NCBI RefSeq assembly: GCF_910592395.1
Contig: NC_088313.1
Location: forward strand, 7,072,501 to 7,136,500
Source of the DNA: Lineus longissimus
Taxonomy: Eukaryota; Nemertea; Pilidiophora; Heteronemertea; Lineidae
DNA length: 64,000 bases
Direction of reading: 5' to 3'
The translations under genes and the position numbers were made by a program. The notes under the pieces are model-generated. The model had not been told where the DNA came from. It saw only the letters and a program-made list of their open reading frames with translations, and searched no databases. Positions 46,150 to 57,640 of the stretch are shown here, piece after piece (the stretch's first letter is position 1; every line of letters starts with the position of its first letter).

Positions 46150-46521
46150 TAATCCATTTTCAATTTTTTTTCTTTCAATGCAATCGGGTGATGTGATCGT
46201 TCATTACCGGCATAGGGTACTCCTGGGCGCTACGGCAGGTGAAGTTTAGAACGTTTTTCTTATAAACCTAATCTACAGTGTGTCCCAGAATTGATTAATA
46301 CATCAAACAGTTTAATCTGGACCTTTTAAAGGGATGTGGGGATGACCTAAACTACTTGGCTTTTTTAGCATATCGACCTTTTCTCCTGATAGTCTATTTC
46401 TTTTTTAAATTTGCCATTTCGTAGATGCCGGTGTAACGTTTTTGAGTGTTTCCCCTCATTGTTTGGGAACGCTCAAAAATAGATTGACAAGTTTTTCTGT
46501 GTATCCCCCCTATTGAAAAGT

Positions 46522-46595
46522 CGTGGTCTCTCTAGCTGCCTATTGTTTGGAAACACTGACACATGGGGAACAACCACAGATGTTACACCGGTAGT
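46522..46595 (+). repeat. Paralogue of 1-315 lacking the foldback (empty site)
   Basis: Matches GGTCTCTCCAGCTGTCT...GTTTGGAAACA...GACACATG and then GGGAAC...CACAGATGTTACA from both sides of the 43-285 element, with nothing between. What the host repeat is remains unknown. Confidence 0.75.
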
Positions 46596-47765
46596 AAAGC
46601 TAATGACATGGTCAGTGATAGGTCGATCGATTCACTCGGTCATGGCGGTCATTGCCTGTAGTGGTCATTTCCAAGACCTCTTTTTCGTGAAATTTTGAAC
46701 AGAGTGTGGTACCCCTGACTGACATTTGTCACTTTACCGCACGCCACTAACGGGACTGTCTATTCTAGTTGAGCGTTTTTGCGCTCCTTGTGACTTTAGC
46801 CACCTTAAGATAATTGGTAATCCTCGGTAAAACCTGCTATGCATAATTAGCATACCCGTCCTGCGGATGTGTCAATGAGTAGGGCACATAAGGTGTGGGG
46901 CAAATTTTGGCAAGGAGAGCCAAGGAGATGGAGCAGGTGTCATATAGAATCCACTGGAGATTAAACAAAGTCAAATTCGTGAAAATAAGGACAATCCTGT
47001 TTCCCGAAATCCCGGTAGGCCAGAATACACGGATAGTGATTTTGGTGTTCCAGCTTTTCCAAAAAAAGCTGCGCTCATCCCGTTTTCCCGGACAGTTCTT
47101 TGCTTATCCCAGTAGGTCGACCCGGGCCCAGAAGTTATTCTTGGGCTATCCTGGCTATCCTGGTGTCCTAAGAACGATTTTTCTTTTGTACATGACGTCA
47201 GGCCTATTGTGTACTAAATGGATTTCATCTCTTGATAACCTTCTGGCTTCACCGTTCTCAAAGTTGAAGCCAGACATCTTAAATTTTTCATCTCTTGAGG
47301 AGAGGGACGGCTGGGGGGGGGGGGGGGGGGGGGGGGGGGTTACAGAGAGACGAAAAAATCATCTTTTTTGCTTCAAGCTTTATTATGAAAATGTTCCTTA
47401 CCCGCTATGTAAATGAAGTAAGGGTCTATGATCAGAGAATGTTCAGCTCGGTCCAGGGTGTGAGCGAATATAAACAGGGCCCCTGGCACCCAACTTCCGG
47501 ATTTACCTCTCTTATGCTCCAAATTCCTGATGGTCAATGTGAACATTACATTGGTATCAGCTTGGACATGTTGGAGGAATCCTCAAAGGTACATGTATCA
47601 GGAAGTCAGGAAGCCCATCACGCCACATCTATCTATATGCCTACACTATGAGCTACCGGATCGGACAGGGCACGGAGATGCACAGGCCAGAAGCGATCAA
47701 TGAAAACTGGGACATTCACAGTTGATGCAGGATGGATTGTGTATAAGTGTAGGTCATGCCAGGTA

Positions 47766-48622
47766 TGAGGCGCCATGTGGGAATTAAATTATTTGACGAA
47801 ATTATTTGAAATAAGCAAATTATATCGAAATAAATGAGTGAACGAAGTCAAGATTATTTCCAAACCATAAATTTGCTTATTCAATTGTATTCAAACCATT
47901 TACTGTTCCTATCGATATTGTTTCAAACAATGAATTTGCTCTCTTTTGATTATATTCATCCAATAAAACAACGTAACTTTATTGTTTTCAAATAATACAT
48001 TTTCTGAATATCCGTGGTTTCAAATAATCAAACTGTCTCGAAATGATGGTTTGTTAAATAATCAAAATTAAAAAAGTCATGGTTTCTCAAACCAGGAAAT
48101 TGTCCATTGCATTGGATGATAAACAATCACGCACAAAATCATTATTTCCAAACCAGCACTTTAACAAACTGATCGTTTCAAATCATGAAAGTATGCACGA
48201 AATTATTTGTATACAATCTAATTGTACCCATCTAATGTTGATTATTTGCATCCCAGCAACGTTTTTTCAAACCATGAAAACGCGAACTCTGATTGTTTCC
48301 ATCCAATCACTTTCAAAAGTCATTGTTTCCATCCAAGCAAAACTACGTTCATGGTATGCGCACATGGTTTGCGCAGTAGACGGGTTTTAGGTCTCGTTAG
48401 GGAGTTTTTCCCAAATGTACGCGATGATGACGTCGTACATTTGGGAGAGCAAATTCATTGTTTGAAACAATATCGATAGGAAGAGTAAATGGTTTGAATA
48501 CAATTGAATAAGCAAATTTATAGTTTGGAAATAATCTTGACTTGGTTCACTCATTTATTTCGATATAATTTGCTTATTTCAAATAATTTCGTCAAATAAT
48601 TTAATTCCCACATGGCGCCTCA
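47766..48622. mobile_element. 857-bp TA-flanked foldback element
   Basis: Arms of about 179 bp (47766-47944, 48445-48622) start TGAGGCGCCATGTGGGAATT and are flanked by TA on both sides (47764-47765, 48623-48624). The centre is made of loose repeats of ATTATTTG, TTTCAAAC and AAACCAT words plus a hairpin CCCAAATGTACG/CGTACATTTGGG (48408-48442). No transposase. It lies in intron 1 of the SET gene. Confidence 0.8.
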
Positions 48623-48940
48623 TAGCCAGGAGATGGGGATTCCCCATATAATTTAGATGCTGTAACACAGAGAAAGAAATGCATTCAAAAACAATATTCC
48701 CTCAACCCATTTTTTTGCTCTAACAACATGCACACATGGACGATTTTTGCATATAATACCAGCACTTCAGTGACGCACCTGGCCAATATCTAGACGGAGT
48801 GTCCCAAAGAAACGGCCTTCTCTCTTATAATAGAGACTTCTCTCTTAATAAATGTAATAATTAAAAATAAAAATTCGGATACATGCAGTACCCAATTATA
48901 AAAAGGGGTATACCGGTACCTAACCTAAATAAAACAAATA

Positions 48941-49641
48941 TTGCACAATAAGAAACAAATTCACTTCCTGCTGCCATCACTTTTTGGTAAGTTATTTCAT
49001 AAAAGTTTTGCTACTTTTTGGATTATGTCATTTTCGGCAATCATTAGAAAAATGAATAAATTTCTATTATCCAGTTCGTCGACATGTGGGTATTTTTGTT
49101 TAATTTCATTGAGTAAAATATTCCGTTGTGTCTCAGTGTTTGCACCATCCAGCAGGAAATGAATTTCATCACCGACTACCGACCCTTGGTTTGATTGACA
49201 TTCTGGGCACATTCTTTCATTTCTTGATCTTTGGTTTACAATATCTGCCTTTCTCAATCGGTAGGTGGTGATTACTTAGTCTAAATTTTGACAAGCTTTA
49301 AAATCTTTGATAAGATTCTCAAAGTTAAAATCTGATTTAAAAAGCGAGTAGGCCTATGTCCCATATTTTCCGGAATCACTAAGACTATACTTCTTATAAA
49401 ATACCTCTGTCCAAAATTTAGTATACCTATTCTGTAACTTCTGTCTAACTTCCTTAGATTCCTTACTGGGGTTTAACCCTGCCCTCTTACAAATTTGTTC
49501 AAAAATTTGGAACCATGAAAATTCACAATTTCCAGCTAAAACCCCGCCCCGGCCCCAGCAGAAATTTGCAAAAAGACGTGTCATAGTCCCAACATATTGT
49601 TCATAAGAATCAGAAGGAAATATACAGAAAGTATCATGCAC
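48941..49641 (-). pseudogene. LINE ORF2 3' fragment
   Basis: Minus-strand frames encode SKESKEVRQKLQNRYTKFW and, after a stop codon in the same region, RNERMCPECQSNQG and EIHFLLDGANTETQR. The C-x2-C followed by xxE-HFLL matches the Cys-rich C-terminal end of RT proteins of the Nimb/CR1-like LINE type. Stops interrupt it. Together with 54129-54443 it may represent one insertion later split. Confidence 0.65.
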
Positions 49642-49699
49642 ATGTTGCGTGGGAGCTGCGCGAGGGAACCGGGCAATCGCAGTCTACATTAAGCGATGT

Positions 49700-50650
49700 A
49701 TATTAATTGGGGAGACTAATGAAATCACTGGTCTGTCATTGTGGATTTGATGCACTAGCATCAGTATCACGTGCTTGCCGAAATCACCTAGTAGGTAGAC
49801 GCCCAAGCGCGGCGCAAGAGACATGATCAAAAACATTCTTTAGAAAAACACGACCTTTCATTGTATTTGAATCAAGTCATAGGCTATATATATCGGGTAG
49901 GCCAAAAAACGTCTTCGTGTGGCAAAATAGGTCAAACGTGTACTACTCTCTGCGCTGCCAAAGGGTCAAGATAAATCATATGCAGCTATTATTTCTAATA
50001 CTAGCTACTGACATGACATGCTAATGACACACTAATCGGCAACCCTTTTCACCGAGGGGTCAAGGAAATATGGCAGTCTGAAGTTCGGTGAATTCGATGG
50101 AGGTATTCAAACGAAAAACTCCCGGAATTGCATTTTTGGACCCATATCACTGTGTTTGCTGCCAAGGGGTCGATTTCTATGTTACAGAGCTAATTTTTGC
50201 ACTGGAATCTGACAACATACGAATATTACGCACCAACATAAATTCAGATTTGTATGTGTACTGTAGTTGATACAAATTTCAGCCTTCCCTGTTGAGACAT
50301 GTAATGTTCTCTGCACTACCCAGTGGTTGGTACAAATTATGTAGAGCTAATACAATACTGGTAGTTGACGACATTTAACACTACGCACCCTCAAAGGTTC
50401 AAATTCGTATGTTTATGGGTTATTGAATAATACGAGTGTGAAGTTCGGGACGTTTTTTTTACCCACCCGATATTTAGTTTTTATTCCGTAGACGCATGAA
50501 AAACCAAGCAAGCGCCGTGGCGCGAAACTGCGTAGCAGTACAAAGTATGAATTCGTTTCATCATCCGTTGATTCTGACCTTGTGGAATATGATCGATTTG
50601 CAACTTTGTCCACTTACTCAGATCTTACCAGCGCAGTTTGGCTTTTAAAA
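49700..50650. other. SET gene intron 1 sequence, nothing recognised
   Basis: No coding region or known repeat seen. A 60-codon frame at 50088-50270 has no supporting feature. Confidence 0.4.
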
Positions 50651-50727
50651 GTACCGTATAATCGCGCATTTAGGCGCATGTGCTTATAAACGGGGGTGCG
50701 CTTATATCCGTACATAAGCGCATGCGC

Positions 50728-50976
50728 CTATATGCGGTAAAAAATGTACATGCCGACGATGTCAAAAATGAACGATAGGGTAAACGTCTCCGTATGCGGC
50801 ATGTAAATCCTTTGTCCCTCGAACCACAGTCTATTCTTCCTCCATGTTTGAACCATCTTACGGTGGATTCCATGTTGACGAGCAGCAGCCGAAACGTTCC
50901 CGCCATTGGTGACCAGCGTGGCCAATACCTCCTTCTTAAACGCGATACTGTAGGACTTTCGCTTAGCCTTATCCAT
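50728..50976 (-). pseudogene. Pogo transposase N-terminal HTH remnant
   Basis: About 55 residues of a DNA-binding helix-turn-helix (KRKSYSIAFKKEVLATLVTN, AARQHGIHRKMVQTWRKN), then unrelated sequence running into the element's end. Only the DNA-binding part is left, so it cannot catalyse transposition. Confidence 0.65.
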
Positions 50977-51131
50977 CTTGTCCAGCTACTACAGAGCAAA
51001 TGATAAATTGTACACTGATTCACCGATATACCCAGCCGAACTGCGTGTGTATTTTGGCCTAAAAACATGCCGTATTACATCAGGATACTAATACCAGATG
51101 CGGCCGCCGCTCTGTATCTCACCCTGCGTAA

Positions 51132-52079
51132 AGGCCGATACACACGCAGCAAACTTTTACAGGCGATCTCTAGCAACCTAGTTGAAAGACCCTGAATTTG
51201 ATACTGGCAACCTGAGGTTGCTGCGTGTGAATAGGTCAAGCAAACTATAGCAACCTCCATCTGGCAACCTGTAGCAACCTGTAGCAAACAGCAATCTGGA
51301 ACCGACGTGTTGGTTCTTGGCAACCAGGTCGAACAGAGTATCAGTTACATTTTTAGCATCTGACCAATCAGATGCCAGAATGCTTTGTATGCCATCACAT
51401 GACTTGACTGTAAAAATGGCTGAAGGTGAAATAGCTTGAGAGGAAATGAACAAAGCAAAGGGCAAAGGGGTGGCATCTAGGACTACTGAATGTGAAGACA
51501 TTTTAGTGGCAAATTTAGAAAATTATGCTTGTCTGTACAATGTCAAGGATTCTTCCTATAAAGATAGGAATAAACGATCAAAGGCCAGAAAGCGCAGAGT
51601 GACTGCCAGTCTTTCGCCAGCAGATATGGCATCCTGCATGATTGTGTCTTGCTTTGTGATGATCGGGGCTACCTTCTGCATCAGTTCTTCGAATGTGGTT
51701 GCATTCATACGTAAAAAGTTCTTGTACGCTGATATATCCTCCATTGCTAATTCTTTCAAGAAGGTATGGTATGCTCCAAGTTCATGCCTCCCAGTCCTTC
51801 CTCCACAACCTCTTCTTCTGTCTGGCCTGTCGTCGTCTTTTATTCACTAAAAAATAACTAGTGCTGCAGCAGCAGCACTCTCTGCTTCCATCTCCACCAT
51901 TTTACTTAGCATTTCCCCCCAAAATTAGCTTTTCCCTCCAAAAATTATTGACAACCTTCTTCAACCTTTTACCTGAGAGGTTGCTGAAGTTTGCCACGTC
52001 TGAACGTCACAGGTAGGTTGCCACAGATTGCTGGTTGCTAGAGATCGCCTGTAAAAGTTTGCTGCGTGTGTATCGGCCT
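51132..52079 (-). mobile_element. PIF/Harbinger element nested in the pogo element
   Basis: Inverted ends of about 47 bp starting AGGCCGATACACACGCAGCA, flanked by the three-base duplication TAA (51129-51131, 52080-52082). The minus-strand frame 51759-51556 encodes MKELAMEDISAYKNFLRMNA and ITKQDTIMQDAISAGERLAV plus TLRFLA, the N-terminal region of Harbinger (HARBI1-type) transposase. The DDE core is missing. TSD and protein agree on the superfamily. Confidence 0.85.
51556..51759 (-). pseudogene. Harbinger transposase N-terminal fragment
   Basis: 67 codons matching the YKNFLRM...ERLAVTLRFLA segment that precedes the DDE domain in HARBI1-like transposases. Ends abruptly, and no DDE residues follow. 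Confidence 0.75.
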
Positions 52080-53158
52080 TAAGTGCGCTACTAACTGTGT
52101 CAAAACCAAATAGGAAAAAATATAGGCGCATGCGCTAAAAAACGGGAAAAAGGACAGGTAAGAAAGAGGCCAAAAACAAGCGATTTTCGTTTATAAGCAC
52201 ATGCGCCTAAATGCGCGATTATACGGTATATGGGAAAAATCGAGACCAGCCCCTAGATGAGAAATCGTATGCTATCCCCAATCAAAATGCTACCGATAGA
52301 GAGATTTTAGCCAAAAATGAAATTTAATTTATGAATGGTGACGTAATAAAATGTTCGCGTTATGTTTATACGCGAGGAAATTAATCTAGCTTCGTCCAGC
52401 AACCAAAACTAAACCAGGTCAGAGTGCTCAGACAAGGTCGTGGCATGTTCTTTTCTATATCAATAACCACAATGACATTAGTTGATGACTACAGCGTCAA
52501 TTTTCTAAAAAAAATCTACATGCATCACATTTTATACCCTCCAGGGCCAATTATCTACTTTGGTAGTCCACATTGTGACTTATGACCAAGTATTGATTTT
52601 CGCCTTTCTCGGCACTCCATGAATAGACCCCTTTTTTAGTATGGAATTTCACCCGTCCTTTGTTGGAGTTCATACCCCTTTTGTCTGTTTTCTACGGACA
52701 AGGCCGTAGATGTGATGGCAAAAATTACCCTTTCCCGTAGGAAAGTGGAGCGCGGGTGTTAGCCCCCTCATGAATGGGAATTGGGGGGGGGGGGGGCGCT
52801 AAATAACAAATACCATATTTACTCCCCCGAGGCTTCAAGAGGGTCTCTTGAAGGCACGGGTCACGCCACCACCATTCCAGCCTATCAAGTACTGAATTCC
52901 CAAATTATCCTAGCTGCTTTTCTTCTGGATCCTGACCGTTCAATTGTGGATCTAATTGTTTCCTTGTTCTCAAAATAGCTTGCTGGAGAAAAAAAACTCG
53001 AACGAGCTGAGAGGGCAGCGTGCATAGAAATGGAGCCTGGGACCTTCATGCACTGTTTAGGGCCAGGGTGCGCATTTCTCACTCACAGGGTTTGACTATA
53101 ATAAGTTTTAGGCCCATGATTTAGTTGTGTTGATCTGATTGCAGATTAAATTGCTTTC

Positions 53159-53380
53159 ATGGATGCGCTGACCGATGGACGATTCCTTATAGTCCTGCCT
53201 ACACCAGCCCTCGTTGATGCCGTAGGATATTGTACAGTATTAAACGTCGACGTTGAGTGCCTTGAAGTCTTTGGATTGGGTTTCTTGCTAGTTTGCAGAA
53301 ATGCCCGCGAATTCCTAGGCCTTGTGGCTTACCTGGCAGTGCAAAATATCCCTTTCGCCACGTCTGTCAGTGCTTATTGA
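53159..53380 (+). CDS. Unrecognised 73-aa ORF in SET gene intron 1
   Basis: MDALTDGRFLIVLPTPALVD, followed by a regular hydrophobic pattern (VECLEVFGLGFLLVCRNARE, LVAYLAVQNIPFA) ending in TGA. An acceptor-like TGATTGCAG lies 14 bases upstream, but the same frame has a TAA between it and the ATG. The alternation of aliphatic residues is more protein-like than most chance frames here. It could be a short gene, a transposon remnant or chance. Confidence 0.25.
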   Translation: MDALTDGRFLIVLPTPALVDAVGYCTVLNVDVECLEVFGLGFLLVCRNAREFLGLVAYLAVQNIPFATSVSAY

Positions 53381-54128
53381 AAGGTAATTTCGAAGTTTTA
53401 GTTCATATTGTTTTCTATAGAGCTAAAAGGAGAAAACTGTTAAATAGGGGCCCCCTGATTAAGGTCTCGGGTAAGACTACGCGAGGCACCTTTCCTGTCA
53501 TTCATTGAGACTCCCACTCACTGACGTAAACCTGTCTGCGCCAATTGAGTGTCCTTATTACATGAAGACCCTATACGTAAGCCTAGTACAGGCCTATGAA
53601 GTGTCCGCTTTTCTTCCGCCGATCAATACTCTCTGACTAACAAAAGGAATGCGCTCGAAGTCCCCAATTTGTTTTGAAAGTTTGCCTCCTTATTCCCCTT
53701 TTTTGGATCATTTTTTTAAGCCGATTGTTACATCTTATTCGGACACTTATGATATCGTAACAGAAGTTTTTTTCTTCAATCATTTGACGGGAACAACGAA
53801 TAAATTCGAAATTTCTCAATATAGCCTAATTTGACCATTAATTGGCCATTCAAACGGTGGCGGTGGCAAAAATCTGACAGGTCGCTCCGTCACATTTTGC
53901 GCATTATATTTCTGCGTCAATAGGTGCTGACCGCATCGGAAATGGACATTCGAGGCCAACCTAATTAGTCGCTACATGCTGAAAAGAGGGGTCTTTTGTG
54001 TTGCCTAATTAGGCTGATTTGATTGCAGAAATGTCTCATTTTTTTATTCGCAAAAGTATGCAAAACCCCTCAAACTAAATATATTCCATATATTGTTTGG
54101 TACCAAAGGCCTTTTTTCCCCCAAATTT

Positions 54129-54443
54129 TCAGACATCCAAATTTCGACCCGTAAGAACATACTGGAAAATGATCTGATCAAACATCTTTATACCAAGCTT
54201 TGGGGTATATATTTCCCCAGAGCTTTTAGAGCTTTTCAATTTGAATAAAGCCTTTCTGGCCCTGTCAGCTATATCTTCCTTGGCATAGGTGAAAGTACCA
54301 CTAGCTACAATCACTATACCAAGGTATTTATATTTTGAAACATTTTCAATTACATTTGCCTGCATTCTAAATATTTGTTTACACTTTCTCCCAGTTCTTG
54401 AAAATTTTGCTGTATGAACAGTTTCCCTGCAATATCTGTTCAA
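54129..54443 (-). pseudogene. LINE RT C-terminal fragment
   Basis: 104 codons including VIENVSKYKYLGIVIVASGT and AKEDIADRARKALFKLK, the post-RT YLG segment typical of LINE ORF2. It precedes, in element order, the part preserved at 49641-48941. The 4.5 kb between includes the pogo/Harbinger insertion. Confidence 0.6.
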
Positions 54444-54474
54444 ATAAAAGCTTCAGAGGAGAAATGATGAGGAG

Positions 54475-54505
54475 AAAGATAGAAATTGTTACAATTTCTA
54501 TCTTT
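54475..54505. repeat. 31-bp near-perfect palindrome
   Basis: AAAGATAGAAATTGT, one T, then ACAATTTCTATCTTT. It lies 258 bp upstream of SET exon 2. Confidence 0.75.
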
Positions 54506-54763
54506 GTCTGTACCTCCAGACTAGACCTCCATATTAGTAGTTCTGCCTGTGCTATGACTGCAGTAAATCATATATTTCCTGGATGCAGATGGTCTAAGGT
54601 TTATCTTAGTAGCAATTTCGTGTCATCTTGATCAACCACTTGTGTTGAACCATGGCTGGAATTGGGAAAATGTACACAACAATGGTTTTTCTGCCCCATT
54701 GACCTCAAGGTGACCTAGATAAGAAGCATTTGTTTCAAAATCATACATTCTTCATTCTTCCAG

Positions 54764-54929
54764 GATGGGGTGTCTTCGCTACTAAGAAACATCTGAAAGG
54801 CTCATTCCTTCTCATGTACCATGGAGTTTTGATAAAAGAAGATGAAGCAAGGCGCAGAGAGAAAAGCTACGACAAAACCAAGAAAGGATCTTTCATGTTT
54901 TACTTCAAACATAACACGAGCACGTTATG
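54764..54929 (+). CDS. SET gene exon 2: N-terminal half of SET domain
   Basis: Acceptor TTCATTCTTCCAG at 54763 and donor GTAAGT at 54930. Encodes WGVFATKKHLKGSFLLMYHG and continues through EDEARRREKSYDKTKKGSFMFYFKHNTSTL. The GWG near the start is the SET motif I position (GxG, S-adenosylmethionine binding), and the FYFKHN region corresponds to KMT5A's YYFQY segment. The exon starts in phase 1 and ends with TG, which the next exon completes to Cys. SET8/KMT5A enzymes monomethylate histone H4 Lys20; substrate here is unknown. Confidence 0.8.
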
Positions 54930-56245
54930 GTAAGTTACATTTTTTTTCTACCTCACTTACTAGAAGGCTACGTTCTCGTTCTCGTTTTCGAAAACCATCC
55001 GAAACCCTCACAATGTGAAAATAAAATCGAACCCAAGAGGTGATTACGTCTTGAAAACTTAAATTGAAGTCATCCCTTTGACAGTACTTGTATCTGCTTT
55101 TCCTTCGTGGGGCATTCCCCTGGGATTTTATTTCGAGAGAAATATTGTGTGATCAAACATCTGTGCCAGTCGGTAGGCCTACTAATACAGTGTACAACTC
55201 GACATAGTAAGGCCTACTGTACAATCCACTCTGTCGCGACACTTCCTGACCTTGAACCTCGTTACTAAAAGGTTTAGCAGACCCCATTTATACATGTAGG
55301 AGGCTTCTAAAATTTATACTATGGAGTCCGAACGTTGTGAGCATAGGAAAGTATGTATACCCATCAAATAGTATCCACTAAGCTGCTCGAAACAGATGTC
55401 AATCACGCCTCAAGCAACAACCAAGTGTCGTGACCAAGTGTCAGTATTGGGATGAGCGGACCCAACATGGCGTCCTCATTGCTCGGTAAAAGAAAATGCA
55501 CATGTATAAGTCTCGACAACGACAGAAAAGATTTATTCCCCTTGCTTATATAAGGGTAAGTGATAGGTAAAGACAGTGGTAAAACTAAAAATACAAATAG
55601 CGAAGTCTAAGTACCTGTAAAAATGTACATGGAATACACTACGATCAGATCTTGAATATCCCTCGGACCTTTTTTTGGGGAATAGAAAATATAGATGTCA
55701 GTGACAGTGCCGATGGTAAGATTTCACATTTCTCAGGCATTGTTGAAGCAAAAAGGCGTGGCCCCAACATGGCCACCACCAGGTCTGGGACCTGTTTCCG
55801 CCAGCAAGGAAGGGGTTAACGCAAACCTTTCCGATTGGTTATTTCTAAGGAACACCCGAAGTTTAAAAAGTGCCAACGTTTTATTGGGAAACCGTTTCTG
55901 CCCTGCTCAGGCTCTGTCAGTATGGTCTGCAATAGGCCTATTGATTTTTTTTCTTTTCTGCAAGAATCCTGTGGGAAAATGCTATCGTTCGACACTAACG
56001 GCGCCTATTTTGCCTTAGGGTACACGCTTTTGTGGGTACATTCCCCGGCACGAGCAGATAGAACATATGGGAAAATGTTGTATCCAAATAATCGCAGCCA
56101 AGCATCATAGCATATTTTAAATTTCTCGAAAAAAGTGGGCGGGGCATACTCGGACCAGGAAGGGTTAATCTGAACAATTGATGCTAATTTTTCTGTTCTA
56201 CAAATAGGACCTTTAAATCCTGGATAGAATATGAATTACGGTAAC

Positions 56246-56446
56246 CCCTTGGCTATAGCGTCATTGAGTACACTATGTATGAAGCCCGTCGGGCGTGAAT
56301 GGGGTGGGCCTACTTTGCATACTTAATTTTTGTCGTTAAAGTAATCTTAACTTTAACGAATAAAAATAGGTATACTAAGTAGGCCCGCCCCGTTCACGCC
56401 CCACGGGCTTCATACATGGTGCACTCAATGACGCTATAGCCAAGGG
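56246..56446. mobile_element. 201-bp inverted-repeat MITE
   Basis: CCCTTGGCTATAGCGTCATT at the left end is mirrored at the right. Arms of about 95 bp include ATGAAGCCCG and GGGCCTACT segments and meet at ACTTTAACGA. No convincing target duplication. Confidence 0.65.
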
Positions 56447-56645
56447 ATGACAGTATTTTATGCCGGATGAGTGAAACAGATTATTTTTTTAATTTATGAC
56501 TGAATTTTGAAGAAAAAAAATCTGAACCCCTCATGAAACCATTCAACTATTATCCCATGCAGGATAGTCTCTCGATGTTGGATCAAGTTAGTTGCATCCA
56601 ATTGCAGGAAATGGCAGCGCACCATAAAAACCCCAAATAAAACGT

Positions 56646-56682
56646 ATGATACCTATACTGCACTACTGATAGGTATCATAAT
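56646..56682. repeat. Hairpin TATGATACCTAT/ATAGGTATCATA
   Basis: Twelve-base-pair perfect stem with a 12-base loop (ACTGCACTACTG) in intron 2. No function evident. Confidence 0.6.
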
Positions 56683-57141
56683 GTTAAGCTCTGTGGTGTC
56701 TATAGGGGGTCACTGGGGGAATTTATGAGGGGGGTCCCAAGGGGTGTCGCGGAGGGGTCGTCGCGGGGGTAAAAAAAGACCGATAGAATTTGTTTAGAGG
56801 AGTTCTTTTTTTCATCTACAATTTTACTACAATCCTTAATGTATTACATCTCTTAAACACTATGTTTTTAAATGAATTCTTTTAAAGATTTTTAAAGATT
56901 TTGCTGTGATTTTACCTATCGCATGTCGTTGTCGGGGCCTATAGGCCTTACAACAATTGTTATTGAGCGGGCCAAGCGGTCAATGTCATCTGGTGTTCAC
57001 ATGACAACGAGAGCAAATATTAATTTCCCTAGCTATGGCATTCCATATCTTTATGATGTATGACTCAACATGACATGGCGTCAAAATCATTCGAAACACT
57101 CCATTGCCCGCGCCACTCCTTAACAATAGCCATTCTTTTAG

Positions 57142-57343
57142 TGTGGATGCAACTAAAGACGACGGTACCTTAGGAAGGTTAGTTAATGATGCCTGGAGAG
57201 GAGCAGCCAACTGTTCAATGAAGAAGGTTTCAACAGAAAAAGGGAGTCCAGCTCTATGCCTATTCGCTAACCGCGATATAGAAATTGGCGAAGAGCTGCG
57301 ATACGACTACGGGGTGGACGATCTGCCATGGAGACAACAAAAG
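57142..57343 (+). CDS. SET gene exon 3: C-terminal half of SET domain
   Basis: Acceptor CATTCTTTTAG, donor GTAAGG at 57344. Joined to exon 2 it reads CVDATKDDGTLGRLVNDAWR, then ALCLFANRDIEIGEELRYDYG and VDDLPWRQQK. This matches the KMT5A order (CVDAT..., GRLINHS, IASRDI, GEELLYDYG), including the catalytic Tyr of the last motif. The usual Asn-His of the NHS motif is Asn-Asp here. No Cys-rich post-SET domain follows, as in KMT5. The exon ends at a codon boundary. Confidence 0.85.
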
Positions 57344-57640
57344 GTAAGGATTCATAAAGATTGAGAAAAAACTCTGCTCTGAGTGATTTTTCCTGACCAG
57401 CGTCTCCACACATTGTCTGCATTACCTATACCAACTCCCCCGGACACCCCTGGTTGGAAAACAAACTGTAGTTTGCATCGGCTGGTTTGCACGAAACATT
57501 GTTCCTGCACTACGGGGGGGGGGGGGGGGGGGGCGAATCCGGGAGGTAAGGGGAGGGCTACATATGTACGTTTGGGACAAACCGATAGCATTGCCATATC
57601 AACATTCAAACTAAACAGCAATTCTGTAATCAAAAGATTT

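Larger units (their letters stand above)
50654..52226 (-). mobile_element. Pogo-like DNA transposon with nested Harbinger element
   Basis: Perfect inverted ends of 39 bp beginning CCGTATAATCGCGCATTTAG, flanked by TA (50652-50653, 52227-52228). The minus-strand frame 50976-50728 encodes MDKAKRKSYSIAFKKEVLAT...GNVSAAARQHGIHRKMV and WRKNRLWF, a Brinker/psq-like helix-turn-helix of the kind at the N-terminus of pogo-group transposases. The rest of the transposase (CENP-B box domain, DDE) is gone. A Harbinger element interrupts it at 51132-52079. Confidence 0.8.
54930..57141 (+). other. SET gene intron 2
   Basis: GTAAGT...TTTTAG. Contains a 201-bp inverted-repeat element (56246-56446) and a 12-bp hairpin (56646-56682). 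Nothing else recognised. Confidence 0.7.

Noticed and set aside
47295-47651. 118-codon ORF starting in poly-G
   Set aside because: The start depends on a 27-base G run. The later stretch has mildly protein-like composition but no domain or splice support.
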